Counted from the stretch's first letter, positions 1 through 8,621 are shown. The stretch: 64,000 nt of DNA from Vibrio owensii CAIM 1854 = LMG 25443 (GCF_000817815.1 NZ_JPRD01000015.1:248001-312000), one strand, 5' to 3'. Numbers and translations are program-made. Notes: generated by a model from the sequence alone, not told the origin.

Positions 1-213
1 GATCGCTTCAGTGATACTAATTGCTCCTTTGCCCATCAAAAGAATATCGAGCATGTCAGATAACATTTTGTCCATTTGAGTTGGGACTGGATTAGTAATT
101 GCCTTAATGATTCGTTCTGCCTGGAGCTTGCCTTCATGCTCCGATAAACCAACTTCTAAGGTTTTGGTAATAATCAATGTTTCAATGTTCTTTTGTGCAA
201 CGGAATCAATCAT
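1..213 (-). CDS. Hypothetical protein, C-terminus cut by window edge
   Basis: An open frame of 71 codons starts with ATG at 213 on the minus strand (first residues MIDSVAQKNIETLII) and runs off the left edge, so its true length is unknown. The visible part is helical and charged, with no recognised motif. A promoter of the plasmid-wide GATC type lies just upstream at 257-289, pointing into it. That promoter is the main support for calling it a gene. Confidence 0.6.
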   Translation of the reverse strand, partial: MIDSVAQKNIETLIITKTLEVGLSEHEGKLQAERIIKAITNPVPTQMDKMLSDMLDILLMGKGAISITEAI

Positions 214-256
214 GCGTCCTAATCCAAGTTTCTAAATGGCTAAAAAGTATGGGCTT

Positions 257-289
257 ATGGTATTGCAAACACCTTTTCGGCAATTGATC
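257..289 (-). promoter_or_regulatory. GATC-type promoter for the partial gene at 1-213
   Basis: On the minus strand: GATC, abutting -35 AATTGC, 17-bp spacer, -10 TACCAT. Matches the arrangement seen before most leftward genes here. Confidence 0.65.
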
Positions 290-309
290 ATAGAACCGGA
301 TAGACGTAT

Positions 310-828
310 TTACGAAAGTAACTCTCTCGGATCGCTCAACCATTCGAATAATTGTTCTTCAGTGAGTTCAGGAACCGGAATATGTTTTTTCATTACCAGA
401 CGATAAATGACCTTAACTTCATCCGAATGCTCAGACATGAGAGATTGGGAATTGGACATAGCTTTTGAATCAGGCTTATCCGGCAGTGCTTCGGTAACAG
501 CCTCAGCTTGACCTTTCAACCCTTTCAACGCATTTCGATATCGCTGCTTCTCTGATTCACTCATATTCACAATATTATTCTCCTGACCTTTAGATAGCCA
601 TGCCTTAGCAGACTCAACATAATGCAAAGCATGGGCGTTTTCTGTATGTTGCGGGATCATGCTGACATACTCCATCGCTTGACTGCTGGCTGCTTTCAAG
701 TTGTTGCGTTCAACTTCCGTATCAATGATCCCATCGACATCCGTTTCATTATCGAAATTAGCAACACTGTTGCCATCAATGGTAAGCCACCAACAATGAT
801 GACCACGTTTCTTGCCATACTTAGCCAT
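310..828 (-). CDS. Hypothetical protein (172 aa)
   Basis: Starts at ATG 828 with a fair ribosome site (AGGA and AGG repeats just upstream). The start MAKYGKKRGHHCWWLTIDG is basic and aromatic-rich; the rest is mostly charged helix with a Lys/Asp/Glu-rich middle. No family is recognised and no signal peptide or membrane segment is visible. It is the last gene of a leftward run of small genes (2180 to 310), about 100 bp after the preceding gene, so it may share their transcript. Confidence 0.7.
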   Translation of the reverse strand: MAKYGKKRGHHCWWLTIDGNSVANFDNETDVDGIIDTEVERNNLKAASSQAMEYVSMIPQHTENAHALHYVESAKAWLSKGQENNIVNMSESEKQRYRNALKGLKGQAEAVTEALPDKPDSKAMSNSQSLMSEHSDEVKVIYRLVMKKHIPVPELTEEQLFEWLSDPRELLS

Positions 829-930
829 GACCTAATCCTCGTGACTAACTTCTACTGGTTGAAAGATATTGCACCGGATGTAATCCGCAATGCAGTAAAG
901 AAAAATCCATACCCCAAGTAGTTCCATCAA

Positions 931-1281
931 TTATGCAGCCCTAGCAAGTTTCTCTGACATCCATTCTGACCATTCCACCAGAGCAGAAAGCAGAGGCTGT
1001 ACATTATTGTCATCAGCCCAACCTGCTACGCCTATGAAACCGTCACGATTAAACGAAACGGCTTCTCGACGATCCCACTGTTCTGTAGTCATTTCTATGT
1101 ACTTGAGATCATTTCTAGCCCTTCTGAGCTTAGCTGTGCCGTGGTAGATACCAGAACGACGCAAATGCTTACTGATTATCCGACGTAACTTTTTAAGGTC
1201 ATCATTGGTCACAGACTCAACAGTGATACCAGCTTTCTTCAATATGGCACGAACCTGATCTCTTTCTAATTTTTCAGTCAT
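931..1281 (-). CDS. Hypothetical protein (116 aa)
   Basis: The ATG at 1281 is preferred over the upstream TTG at 1302 because a GGCGG ribosome site sits just before it. The protein begins MTEKLERDQVRAILKKAG, is strongly basic and helical, and contains a cluster of arginines near residues 36-58 (RRIISKHLRR). It could bind nucleic acid, but no named domain is recognised. The stop of the upstream gene (1293) is 11 bp before the start, so the two are probably co-transcribed. Confidence 0.7.
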   Translation of the reverse strand: MTEKLERDQVRAILKKAGITVESVTNDDLKKLRRIISKHLRRSGIYHGTAKLRRARNDLKYIEMTTEQWDRREAVSFNRDGFIGVAGWADDNNVQPLLSALVEWSEWMSEKLARAA

Positions 1282-1292
1282 AAAGAAACCGC

Positions 1293-1637
1293 CTAGTAGC
1301 AAAAGACTTGCGTTAGAGTATTTGATTTATCATCCGGATCATCATAAACAGCCTCAACTTTCCCAATCTTTGGTAAAGCTTCAGTAGTGGCTTCCGGATT
1401 CCAGTAATTAGCAGCTTTCACCGCATTTTCCCAAATAGTAACGCCAGTGCCTGTAGAGGTCATATCCTGGTAATAGGAAGTAGACTCTGCTTCTTCTTTT
1501 GCGTTCTCTAGGAACACAAGAGTATTACAGTTAGGACAAGGCATGGATTTGTCGGCAGGGTCATAACCGTCAGAATCGGCATCCCATAGATAGCCATCGC
1601 CACGACACTCAATTGTTCCAATTTGCATTTCACACAT
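1293..1637 (-). CDS. Hypothetical protein with a CxxC zinc-ribbon-like knuckle (114 aa)
   Basis: The ATG at 1637 has AAAGGA upstream and is chosen over an earlier in-frame ATG at 1688 that would overlap the upstream gene. Cysteines lie at the N-terminus (MCEMQIGTIECRG) and in a CPNC knuckle near residue 35, an arrangement typical of small zinc-ribbon proteins. The C-terminal half has no recognised feature. It follows the gene ending at 1652 by 14 bp, as part of the same leftward operon. Confidence 0.7.
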   Translation of the reverse strand: MCEMQIGTIECRGDGYLWDADSDGYDPADKSMPCPNCNTLVFLENAKEEAESTSYYQDMTSTGTGVTIWENAVKAANYWNPEATTEALPKIGKVEAVYDDPDDKSNTLTQVFCY

Positions 1638-1651
1638 GATTGATTCCTTTA

Positions 1652-1978
1652 TTAATCTGGCAGATATTTCGCCACAATCGGGATGCATAGCACGACAGAA
1701 CCATGCATAAGAATACCGAATGGAGCTTCAACAATGCGGTTCATTAGCCATGCCCAAGAATTGATCAGCCATTTTTCTTCTGGCTCATTATTTTCAATAT
1801 GAGCAACAAACTCTTCGTAACGCTCACGGCTATGATCAAAGAGCCCGGTATTCTGACACTTGACCGATAAGGCTTTAATCTCAGCAGAAAGCGAAATCAA
1901 GGCAGCTTCATCGATCGTAGGCTTATCTGCCAATGCGTCCATGATTGCGTTGAAATCATCAGAAATCGTTGTGTCCAT
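1652..1978 (-). CDS. Hypothetical protein with C-terminal membrane segment (108 aa)
   Basis: The ATG at 1978 has a strong AAGGAAGG site and is preferred over an upstream in-frame start at 2023. The N-terminal two thirds are acidic and helical (MDTTISDDFNAIMDALADK). The last about 25 residues (APFGILMHGSVVLCIPIVAK) look like one transmembrane helix, so it may be a tail-anchored inner-membrane protein. Position and tight spacing put it in the 2180-to-828 operon. No family is recognised. Confidence 0.7.
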   Translation of the reverse strand: MDTTISDDFNAIMDALADKPTIDEAALISLSAEIKALSVKCQNTGLFDHSRERYEEFVAHIENNEPEEKWLINSWAWLMNRIVEAPFGILMHGSVVLCIPIVAKYLPD

Positions 1979-1988
1979 AAATCCTTCC

Positions 1989-2180
1989 TTATTCCACTGT
2001 GCTCCAGAAGAACCGAGTGTCACAGATACATGTTATTTCACCACTATCACACGTTGGTACATCATGCTCTGCATCGCATTTAGGGCAGTAAGCAATAGCG
2101 TAATGACGGTGTTCAATCCGAGCTTCGGGTAGATCGCAATCAGCACCTTGCTCCTGAGGTGTCTCAGTATCTTTGCTCAT
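1989..2180 (-). CDS. Small zinc-ribbon-like protein (63 aa)
   Basis: First gene of a leftward operon. After an acidic N-terminus it carries CPKC near residue 32 and a second pair in CDSGEITCIC, spaced as in small zinc-binding ribbons. Its ribosome site is weak (AGAGA). The long, apparently structured leader upstream (2181-2500) and the GATC-type promoter at 2505-2537 suggest that expression of the whole operon is set here. Function unknown. Confidence 0.7.
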   Translation of the reverse strand: MSKDTETPQEQGADCDLPEARIEHRHYAIAYCPKCDAEHDVPTCDSGEITCICDTRFFWSTVE

Positions 2181-2504
2181 AATTCTCTGATATGAATTTG
2201 AAGTAATAAAGTGCGGTCTGGAGTGGCTAACAGGCTCAGATATCCAACGGGCGTATTAGATGACCAGTGATGTCCAAACTTCACCAATCACTAGCCTCGA
2301 TTACTTGAGTTAGCTTTTCCTATTGCAGATTTCATGAGAGTGCGTCTCTCGTGCCAAACCACACTTTATTACCGCCTGACCAATTCAGGAACAGGCAGTC
2401 AATTCTTACACATTACGTCCTATGTCAGTAGTTCCCATTCAGTATTATCCATCACAAATCCTCTGATATGTAATAAGTTCTCGCTCGAGACGTAAGATAT
2501 GGAT
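2181..2504 (-). other. Long structured leader of the 2180-828 operon
   Basis: No credible gene. On the minus strand it has inverted repeats, among them GAGAG/CTCTC at about 2336-2356 and an imperfect CTGCCTG/CAGGCGG pair at about 2371-2400, plus tiny frames of 10-13 codons. It may be an untranslated leader with regulatory structure or a small RNA. The sequence alone cannot decide. Confidence 0.35.
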
Positions 2505-2537
2505 AGTTTAAGCTGAACCTTATCGGAGCAATTGATC
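2505..2537 (-). promoter_or_regulatory. GATC-type promoter of the 2180-828 operon
   Basis: Minus strand: GATC abutting AATTGC, 17-bp spacer, TAAACT. Lies about 325 bp upstream of the first start codon. Confidence 0.65.
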
Positions 2538-2557
2538 GGAATGCTATTTAAAGAGGA

Positions 2558-3061
2558 TTACTTAACAGGCGGAACTGCTGAAAGTTCTGACAAGTTCTCC
2601 TCAAGAGAATTTAAGTTATCTGCAAGAGAATAGTAAAAAACTTCAGGATCTAAATACTTTCCTTCGGCATAAACGGAAATAGAGCCGTCATTACTATTGC
2701 GAACTATCGCATAACCATCATTTGTTGGCTTGTCGTCCATATAAACAGCTCTCATCGAGAAAGTACATGTATTGGTTTCATAGACACAATCTGTATAGAT
2801 TGTGTAATACTCCTTATCCCCTAGTTCAGACATACCAGAGCTGTTTAGTTGATCGGACTTATAATTACGGACATACAATTCATTGAAACGTGGGTTAGAC
2901 CAAGCCTCTGAGTAAGCCCTATCCAACTGACTTAATAACTCTTCATGTTCAAACATACCTTTGTGGGTAGTTGCGTTGAAAAGAAATATGACGCACCAAC
3001 CAATTAATGCTCCAACCAATAGAGGGATGTATAGTGGCAATGACTTTTTAGAACTTCTCAT
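2558..3061 (-). CDS. Membrane-anchored hypothetical protein (167 aa)
   Basis: A basic start (MRSSKKSLPL) is followed by one strong hydrophobic helix at about residues 9-30 (YIPLLVGALIGWCVIFLF), then a soluble domain that would lie in the periplasm. That domain holds two close cysteines (DCVYETNTC), a possible disulfide pair and potential DsbA client. No clear ribosome site is seen near the ATG. No family is recognised. Confidence 0.65.
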   Translation of the reverse strand: MRSSKKSLPLYIPLLVGALIGWCVIFLFNATTHKGMFEHEELLSQLDRAYSEAWSNPRFNELYVRNYKSDQLNSSGMSELGDKEYYTIYTDCVYETNTCTFSMRAVYMDDKPTNDGYAIVRNSNDGSISVYAEGKYLDPEVFYYSLADNLNSLEENLSELSAVPPVK

Positions 3062-3091
3062 TAGATATATAGTGCCTTCAAGTTAGATGAA

Positions 3092-3111
3092 AGCCCGTAA
3101 TCATACGGGCT
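3092..3111 (-). terminator. Hairpin after the gene ending at 3121
   Basis: Perfect 8-bp stem (AGCCCGTA/TACGGGCT) with a 4-nt loop, 10 bp past the stop of the leftward gene. The uridine run after it is short, so termination strength is uncertain. Confidence 0.55.
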
Positions 3112-3120
3112 CAATTTTGC

Positions 3121-3546
3121 CTATTTTTTACCGATAGGCTCATGCAGATAAACGAGTGCGACGTATCTTGGGTAAGGGTATGCGAACTTCGTATGATGAA
3201 CAGATACTTTTAAATACTTTGCGATATCAACCGCCAAAGCAAAGACCTCGTCCTTATCTTCTTCATTTACCAACTTCGCCCGACGATGGAGCTTTTTATC
3301 TTCTTTGAAGTAGATATGACCAGCCGCACCGATATAAGAACTGTTAACATAAATGCCATAGGTAGGCTCACCGTTACGTATTGACTCACTGATTGTAATG
3401 TCACCACTTGGAATTGCCATAATCTTTGGATCTGGCTTTCCTGTTGTGTGAAATTTCGCAATATGATTACTGAACTCTACTCCAGCATCCAAGTCATTTC
3501 GGGATTTGGAAACCCAACCACACTCGCTACACTTAATTCCTGACAT
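3121..3546 (-). CDS. C2H2-zinc-finger-like small protein (141 aa)
   Basis: The N-terminus MSGIKCSECGWVSKSRND followed by NHIAKFH has the CxxC...HxxxxH ligand pattern of a C2H2-type finger at residues 6-33. The rest is a soluble domain with no recognised family. AGGAG precedes the start. The gene ahead (3560-4525) ends 13 bp upstream, so both probably use the promoter at 4569-4601. It may bind DNA, RNA or a partner protein. Confidence 0.75.
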   Translation of the reverse strand: MSGIKCSECGWVSKSRNDLDAGVEFSNHIAKFHTTGKPDPKIMAIPSGDITISESIRNGEPTYGIYVNSSYIGAAGHIYFKEDKKLHRRAKLVNEEDKDEVFALAVDIAKYLKVSVHHTKFAYPYPRYVALVYLHEPIGKK

Positions 3547-3559
3547 AAATGACTCCTAA

Positions 3560-4525
3560 TTAATATCCAAAGGCTGTTTGTACATCAGGATGTAAGCCGC
3601 TGTCGGAATCATCATCCTCGTCATAAATGCAAACATAATCATACACATCATCGTTCACGCCTTGAAAGCCCATACCACCTTCGAAATATGCGATATCTAC
3701 TGACAAATCTTCGTTTTCTTCACCTAAATGATCTTTTAAAAATTCAGGTATAATTTCTGATAGCTCTCGAACTGGAGACCATGCGCTATCGAAAGACCAA
3801 CTACCATCACCGGTAATGCGCCATGCATCCGTTACATACATCTTATTCCCAAACAATTGCTTATAGTAAAAGAACTTAGACATAGTGCTGAAGAATGGCG
3901 TTATTCTGCCATGACCTGAGTAGTGCTCTTCTACCTTGTTACTAACCAATACTCGGACAGGTACAGGGGTAAGCACTCGCATGTCGAACTTTTCTTCTTT
4001 TGCTGAGTTTATTGGGGCAGCTACCTGATGTGACCACCAAGCATCTATTCCGATCTTTTGATTGAACTCATACGTTCTTCGGTTCTCGTCGAAGTATGTC
4101 TCAGAACAATCTTTCCATAGACGTTTCATTGCTTTGCGGTAACGAATAGGAATGTCACCAAAATAAACATTGTGTATTCCAGTGCGGTGATAAATGCTGT
4201 CTATTTCATCGTAGTGTCCTGGCTTTAGTTCACCATTGATGAACAAGGCAAGAAACTCTGAGTAGGCAAGAGACGCTTCAGAATCACCAAAGCGACCTTT
4301 TATTAGTAACGGGCAAGCCTCTTCTAGCAGATCTATTACTGCCGTGTCTGTGGATTTGTGAGGGAGCAATAAGCCACACGCCCCAGCTAAGAATATTTTG
4401 CGAAGCTTCCAGGTGATCTCATCTATGCGGTTTACGAACGTTCCATCAAATACCGACTCGACTAGGTTTATTTCAGCTTCACTTGCGTTGTGAAGTACAA
4501 GTGCGTTGGTACAGTAATTAGCCAT
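3560..4525 (-). CDS. DUF1281-like (Api92-type) protein (321 aa)
   Basis: The ATG at 4525 (AGGA upstream) is preferred over an in-frame ATG at 4603 because the promoter's -10 and -35 lie inside that extension. The opening MANYCTNALVLHNASEAEI resembles the MANWCxNxLxVxG start of DUF1281/Api92-like proteins found in phages, plasmids and integrative elements; the C-terminal GDGSWSFDSAWSP segment also fits that group. Function of the family is unknown. No membrane segment or signal peptide. Confidence 0.65.
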   Translation of the reverse strand: MANYCTNALVLHNASEAEINLVESVFDGTFVNRIDEITWKLRKIFLAGACGLLLPHKSTDTAVIDLLEEACPLLIKGRFGDSEASLAYSEFLALFINGELKPGHYDEIDSIYHRTGIHNVYFGDIPIRYRKAMKRLWKDCSETYFDENRRTYEFNQKIGIDAWWSHQVAAPINSAKEEKFDMRVLTPVPVRVLVSNKVEEHYSGHGRITPFFSTMSKFFYYKQLFGNKMYVTDAWRITGDGSWSFDSAWSPVRELSEIIPEFLKDHLGEENEDLSVDIAYFEGGMGFQGVNDDVYDYVCIYDEDDDSDSGLHPDVQTAFGY

Positions 4526-4568
4526 GGTTCTTTTCCTCATCTTGGTTAATGTCTTAACTGACAAGGCA

Positions 4569-4601
4569 AGAATAAAATCCACCACGCAATAGCAATTGAT
4601 C
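4569..4601 (-). promoter_or_regulatory. GATC-type promoter for 4525-3121
   Basis: Minus strand: GATC abutting AATTGC, 17-bp spacer, TATTCT, placed 44 bp before the ATG at 4525. Confidence 0.65.
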
Positions 4602-4669
4602 ACAACGCGATTTTAGGAGTAACAAATACATCAAATAACTAATCAGGCAGTAAAAACTATACCTCGCTT

Positions 4670-4715
4670 GATCAAATCAAGCGGAATTCTGAAAAAGAGC
4701 AAAACGACATATAAT
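4670..4715 (+). promoter_or_regulatory. GATC-type promoter for the membrane protein at 4972
   Basis: Plus strand: GATC, 13 bp, -35 TTCTGA, 17-bp spacer, -10 TATAAT. The 4716-4971 leader holds a 17-codon frame with GTG start and AGGTGGAG ribosome site at about 4763, a possible leader peptide; nothing else was seen there. Confidence 0.65.
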
Positions 4716-4971
4716 GTAAAAAGCTAACTAAGACATTCCAGTTACAGCACTTAGGTGGAGCAGTGAATCTCGAGTCTCAACATTACTTTATGTTGTCGCT
4801 TGATCTAAGTTCATGATGCATTACAAACAGTAGATTTGAATCAGATGCTTGCTTGGTATTACACATAGATCGTGATACCGATAATAATTATGCTGGGAAG
4901 ACTATTCTTCTAAAGAAACAAGGATACCCCAAGGTGTTTTGTACATTACTTGCGGGTTTTGAGACTTACTT

Positions 4972-5853
4972 ATGACAAAACAGAAGCTTATTAATTACCC
5001 TATAATTGGATTGAAATCACTTGCGACCAAATTCCTTGGTACCTTGGCGACATTAGCAGTTATATATGCACTCTCGTATGTGTTTTATATACTTGCGAAT
5101 TTTCCTAGTATCGCTTTTGATGTTGTCGAAGGCAAAACTGATTACTTGACGATTTGGGGCAACGTCAGCAACAAGCTAGCGGACATTGTCCATTACATCT
5201 TCGGCCTTGTATTTATGTTGTGGCTCTTAAATGAAGTTCTGACGCTTATAGGTACCACACCTCCATACATTGAGTTTCGAAACCATGCGAAGAACAACTA
5301 TGACGCAATCATTGGTTCTTCTATTTGGCAATGGTTCAGCAAGAGTAAATTTTTTTGCATCACAACAGGAGCCCAAGCCGCTGCTTTCATAATGGTTTTT
5401 ATCTACATTCTAATGATGATTGCTGGGTTTTGCTACGTAGCTAAAGGTGAACTAACTGTCCCTGAGTTGGTAAGTAGAGTGTTTACCTTTAAGTTTTTCT
5501 TTGCGGTGTCAGTGATAGCAGGTATCGCATTTGTATTTGGTACCGCCTTTGCTTATAAAGACATAGAAACTTTAACTCAACAGGCAGAAGTCGAATCCGG
5601 AAAGTTAAAGGTATTAAGTGTTGAATTAGAGGTTGGAACTGCAGACAGAAAAGAAGGTAATTTTGCACTTGTATTCAAAACAGAGAAAGGCAGCTATAAG
5701 ACTGAACATCGAGGTAACGCTCAAAAAGCCGTGATCACTTACCTGGAAGAATACGCAAAGCTTCATAAGAAAACACTGCCAGAATGGATATATAATGCCA
5801 CCGACCTACATCCAAAGCATATTGAAAACATGAAAGAAGTCGCAATTCAATAA
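4972..5853 (+). CDS. Four-helix inner-membrane protein, unknown function (293 aa)
   Basis: Four hydrophobic segments at about residues 20-45, 68-90, 135-158 and 176-198 make this a polytopic inner-membrane protein. About 95 soluble C-terminal residues follow, rich in Lys and Glu. No transporter or enzyme motif is recognised. It stands alone between its own promoter and the next gene. The start codon lacks a strong ribosome site, so the exact start is less certain than the frame. Confidence 0.7.
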   Translation: MTKQKLINYPIIGLKSLATKFLGTLATLAVIYALSYVFYILANFPSIAFDVVEGKTDYLTIWGNVSNKLADIVHYIFGLVFMLWLLNEVLTLIGTTPPYIEFRNHAKNNYDAIIGSSIWQWFSKSKFFCITTGAQAAAFIMVFIYILMMIAGFCYVAKGELTVPELVSRVFTFKFFFAVSVIAGIAFVFGTAFAYKDIETLTQQAEVESGKLKVLSVELEVGTADRKEGNFALVFKTEKGSYKTEHRGNAQKAVITYLEEYAKLHKKTLPEWIYNATDLHPKHIENMKEVAIQ

Positions 5854-5934
5854 GCTTACGTTGAGTGTATTCCATAAAATTAATGGGACTATCATTCCTC
5901 AAAAGACAAAAACACCGTCAATGGAGCATTAATA

Positions 5935-6552
5935 ATGACGACTGGAACCCCTACCATCAACCTGCCCCTTGAGCTAGTGCAGGAAGTACGAAAGAACATG
6001 GAGATCGGTCAAATGCAACCGATGCTCATTGGAACAAAAGCAGAAAATGTAAAAGTGCCAATGCAGGGTACAAGCTTAGGGCTCGTTTTACGTGAAGAAG
6101 ATGTAACAATCGCAAATGTAACTGCAGAACCAGACATTGATCTGATGGTTGGTACAAACATCTGGCGAAAACAGGAAGTAACTAAACCAGTAATGGTTGG
6201 GCATTATATCCTGCTCCAGTTAGATAAAACTCCAGATACTACATACGAAATGGGTTTTACTTATGTTGACTCCTCAATGGCTCAAGTCATGGACATGCTT
6301 AGTATGCAGGCTGAAATATCTGTCATCATGATTGGTGAATCCTCTGTACGTGTTTTCAAAACTCTATCACCAGGATTTCATGAAGACCTCAAAAAACAGA
6401 TTGAGCGGGTGAAAACCGAAACCGACTTAAACTGGCCTGTAGAGGTATTCGTTGAATGCACTCAATACATGATGCAACAAACTGCTACTTCCGCCGATCT
6501 ATGGGAATGGTTCAAGCGTGAAGAAGGCGAAATTACAATCACTGTAGGATAG
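5935..6552 (+). CDS. Hypothetical soluble protein (205 aa)
   Basis: Starts at ATG 5935 with GGAG about ten bases upstream. The sequence alternates short strands and helices and has many methionines (for example MAQVMDMLSMQAEISVIM). There is no signal peptide, membrane segment or recognised domain. It opens a rightward series of small genes extending to 8621. The hairpin at 6559-6590 directly follows its stop, so it may also be a single-gene transcript. Confidence 0.65.
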   Translation: MTTGTPTINLPLELVQEVRKNMEIGQMQPMLIGTKAENVKVPMQGTSLGLVLREEDVTIANVTAEPDIDLMVGTNIWRKQEVTKPVMVGHYILLQLDKTPDTTYEMGFTYVDSSMAQVMDMLSMQAEISVIMIGESSVRVFKTLSPGFHEDLKKQIERVKTETDLNWPVEVFVECTQYMMQQTATSADLWEWFKREEGEITITVG

Positions 6553-6558
6553 TCCAAA

Positions 6559-6590
6559 CGAGCCCACCTATGAAGTGATAGGTGGGCTCG
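6559..6590 (+). terminator. Strong hairpin after the gene at 5935
   Basis: Perfect 13-bp stem (CGAGCCCACCTAT and its complement) with 6-nt loop, 6 bp past the stop. The following TCT is a poor uridine run, so it may attenuate rather than stop transcription. Confidence 0.55.
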
Positions 6591-6610
6591 TCTAATTGAG
6601 GTCAACAAAT

Positions 6611-6862
6611 ATGCCTGAAATACCATTTCGAGATTTAAAACACGGTGCAATCTACAAGGTACTTGTTACTAACTACGGAGAACCAGACATATTAGAGGAA
6701 GCCCGATGCAACATTTGCTCAGAAGGGCAAGAAGTTTGGTTTACCAGTAAGAACGGTGAAGAAATTGCAGGTAAACCAGTAGAGCTTATTAGTATGTGGG
6801 ACTCAACGTTTCGTAACAACGATAGACCGGACTATGAGCCTGAAAAATCTAAAATGGATTAA
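6611..6862 (+). CDS. Hypothetical protein (83 aa)
   Basis: ATG at 6611 with GAGG upstream, chosen over a TTG at 6596. Short mixed alpha/beta protein with two cysteines (CNICSEG) near residue 35. The following genes start 4 bp beyond its stop or overlap it, as in an operon. No family is recognised. Confidence 0.65.
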   Translation: MPEIPFRDLKHGAIYKVLVTNYGEPDILEEARCNICSEGQEVWFTSKNGEEIAGKPVELISMWDSTFRNNDRPDYEPEKSKMD

Positions 6863-6866
6863 AAAT

Positions 6867-7127
6867 ATGAAACCAGTAATTGAGGAAAATGCACAGCCAA
6901 TTAAGCTGAGTGACGATCCAATCAAGGCTTTAGAAGAAATTGCTGATTACCTAAAAGCGATTAACTATTCAAAGGAACGAGAAGTGGTGGAAGATGATGA
7001 CGGGGAGCCTTTCGTTGTTGGATTCATCCAAACACCGGAGTACCTGCAGGGATGTGTTGATATCGTTCATGAATGCCGACGTCTAGTTGCTCTGAAATCA
7101 ACAAAAGGCACCGGTAATGAGCGATGA
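6867..7127 (+). CDS. Hypothetical acidic protein (86 aa)
   Basis: The ATG at 6867 (MKPVIEENAQPIKLSDD) lies 4 bp past the previous stop and is preferred over an in-frame ATG at 6834 inside the previous gene. It is acidic, helical and of unknown family. Its end overlaps the start of the DUF2786 gene, so the two are probably translationally coupled. Confidence 0.65.
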   Translation: MKPVIEENAQPIKLSDDPIKALEEIADYLKAINYSKEREVVEDDDGEPFVVGFIQTPEYLQGCVDIVHECRRLVALKSTKGTGNER

Positions 7128-7860
7128 GAAGGTTCTGGACCGCATCAAGAAGTGTTTGGCACTAGCAGAGTCCCAAAACCCAAACGAAGCGGCACAGGCC
7201 CTTAAAGCGGCTCAAAGGTTGATGCAAAAGCACAACCTTGAACATTTTGACGTAATGATTAAGCGGAAAACCAGTGCGTTAAAGCTCAATATGAAGCTCC
7301 AGCGACATGTAGATCACTTAGTTCGGTATATCGGCTCTGCATTCGGCTGTGACGTAATTTACGAATCAGAGGCGCGTGAAGTAAGTCTATGGAGCGACTT
7401 ATACCAGTGTTATCAAATTCGGCTACGCTATCACCAACGAGTCTCTTTCATTGGAACCGAGCACGCAGCTACTGTGTCCGTGTACGCATTTGAAAATCTC
7501 CATCGTCTTATGACTGATGCCCGGAAAGTCTTTATGGACTCTCTACACGGTAATTCTAAGCGTAAAACTAAAACTGAAAAGTCAGATGCATTCGCCCTCG
7601 GTTGGGTTATGGCGGTTGGACGCAACTTACCTCAAATGGATGTCGCACAGAACGTCATGGCAGATACCCAGGCCTACATCAAAAAACACTTCGGCCCACT
7701 AGAGGCGATCGATGTTCGTCCTATGGATGAAGATAAGATGATGAATCAAATGGTGTCGGGCTACCAAACTGGACTGCATGTTAACGTACATACAGGTGTT
7801 GACGGTTCAACAGAACAGGGTTCAGAACCATCATTACTCGAGTGCACGCAGGTAAAATAA
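7117..7860 (+). CDS. DUF2786-domain protein (247 aa)
   Basis: The first about 40 residues (RIKKCLALAESQNPNEAA, then ALKAAQRLMQKHNL) match the DUF2786 signature, which in phage- and plasmid-borne proteins precedes a larger domain, as here. Residues 95-150 contain FIGTEHAATVSVYAFENL, typical of the second domain of such proteins. The biochemical role of the family is not established. It overlaps the preceding gene by 11 bp. Confidence 0.8.
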   Translation: MSDEKVLDRIKKCLALAESQNPNEAAQALKAAQRLMQKHNLEHFDVMIKRKTSALKLNMKLQRHVDHLVRYIGSAFGCDVIYESEAREVSLWSDLYQCYQIRLRYHQRVSFIGTEHAATVSVYAFENLHRLMTDARKVFMDSLHGNSKRKTKTEKSDAFALGWVMAVGRNLPQMDVAQNVMADTQAYIKKHFGPLEAIDVRPMDEDKMMNQMVSGYQTGLHVNVHTGVDGSTEQGSEPSLLECTQVK

Positions 7861-7887
7861 TCAGTGAGTTTCGATCAGGCAGGAAAC

Positions 7888-8127
7888 ATGTCCATACAGG
7901 AATTGAACGCAAATAACGCAACGCATTTACTGCAGTGCCGCCATGCATTTGGTGATAACGGAAAATTCTACAAGATGCGTTGTCATGTCCTAAAAAAGAT
8001 GCCTGACGGACGCTTAAAACTACAAGTCTACGGTGACCGATATTGGAAGGATACTCATCACATCGTTAGGATACGATACGTTGAATCCAGTCGCGTTAGC
8101 CAAATTAAACCACCCGGAGAATACTAA
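7888..8127 (+). CDS. Hypothetical small basic protein (79 aa)
   Basis: ATG at 7888 with CAGGA upstream is favoured over the GTG at 7864. The product (MSIQELNANNATHLLQC...) is basic with predicted beta-strands, like small nucleic-acid-associated proteins, but has no named domain. Its TAA is immediately followed by the ATG of the next gene, indicating an operon. Confidence 0.65.
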   Translation: MSIQELNANNATHLLQCRHAFGDNGKFYKMRCHVLKKMPDGRLKLQVYGDRYWKDTHHIVRIRYVESSRVSQIKPPGEY

Positions 8128-8415
8128 ATGGCGACCTACGCACAAGGATATCAAAAGTTGATGTCCAGCAAAAAAGATCAAGTCGAAGCAGCTTTCAAAA
8201 AGGCTAAAGAATTTGCCATGAGCCACAAGCTTCAACATGTTGTTGATGAAGATGGGTATCCCTTCCCACTCGTAGAACAGTTGACGCTTGAGGGGCAACC
8301 AGGTTCTAACGGGGAAGAAGAAATCGAATTATTACTTGATGGAATGATCATCGAAGCATTAATGGCATTCGAAGGCCTATTACCTGAAGAAGATAAACAG
8401 CAAGGAGATTCTTGA
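8128..8415 (+). CDS. Hypothetical helical protein (95 aa)
   Basis: Starts at ATG 8128 right after the previous stop, with GGAGA upstream. Mostly helical, N-terminal half basic (KKDQVEAAFKKAKEFAM), C-terminal half acidic. No family is recognised. Its stop overlaps the TTG start of the next gene. Confidence 0.65.
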   Translation: MATYAQGYQKLMSSKKDQVEAAFKKAKEFAMSHKLQHVVDEDGYPFPLVEQLTLEGQPGSNGEEEIELLLDGMIIEALMAFEGLLPEEDKQQGDS

Positions 8416-8621
8416 ACATGACTTCATCCGAATTTAACAGCCTATACCCGGTAGGCTCCGAATTTATGTGGCGTCCATTTCAGTTTTTGCAAGGTAATGG
8501 TATCCGTGTGGTAACAACCGGTGAGGCGATCAGCGACGGCAAAGACATAATTGTACCAATCTATAACGACGACTTTCCCCGACACGCAAACCTTGATGAA
8601 CTGACGCCTGTACAAAAATAA
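8412..8621 (+). CDS. Hypothetical protein with TTG start (69 aa)
   Basis: TTG at 8412 sits five bases after a strong AAGGAG and overlaps the previous stop (TTGA), so it is preferred over the ATG at 8418, whose spacing is poor. The product is a short beta-rich protein (MNMTSSEFNSLYPVGSEFMW). Last gene of the 6611-8621 operon. Function unknown. Confidence 0.6.
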   Translation: MNMTSSEFNSLYPVGSEFMWRPFQFLQGNGIRVVTTGEAISDGKDIIVPIYNDDFPRHANLDELTPVQK

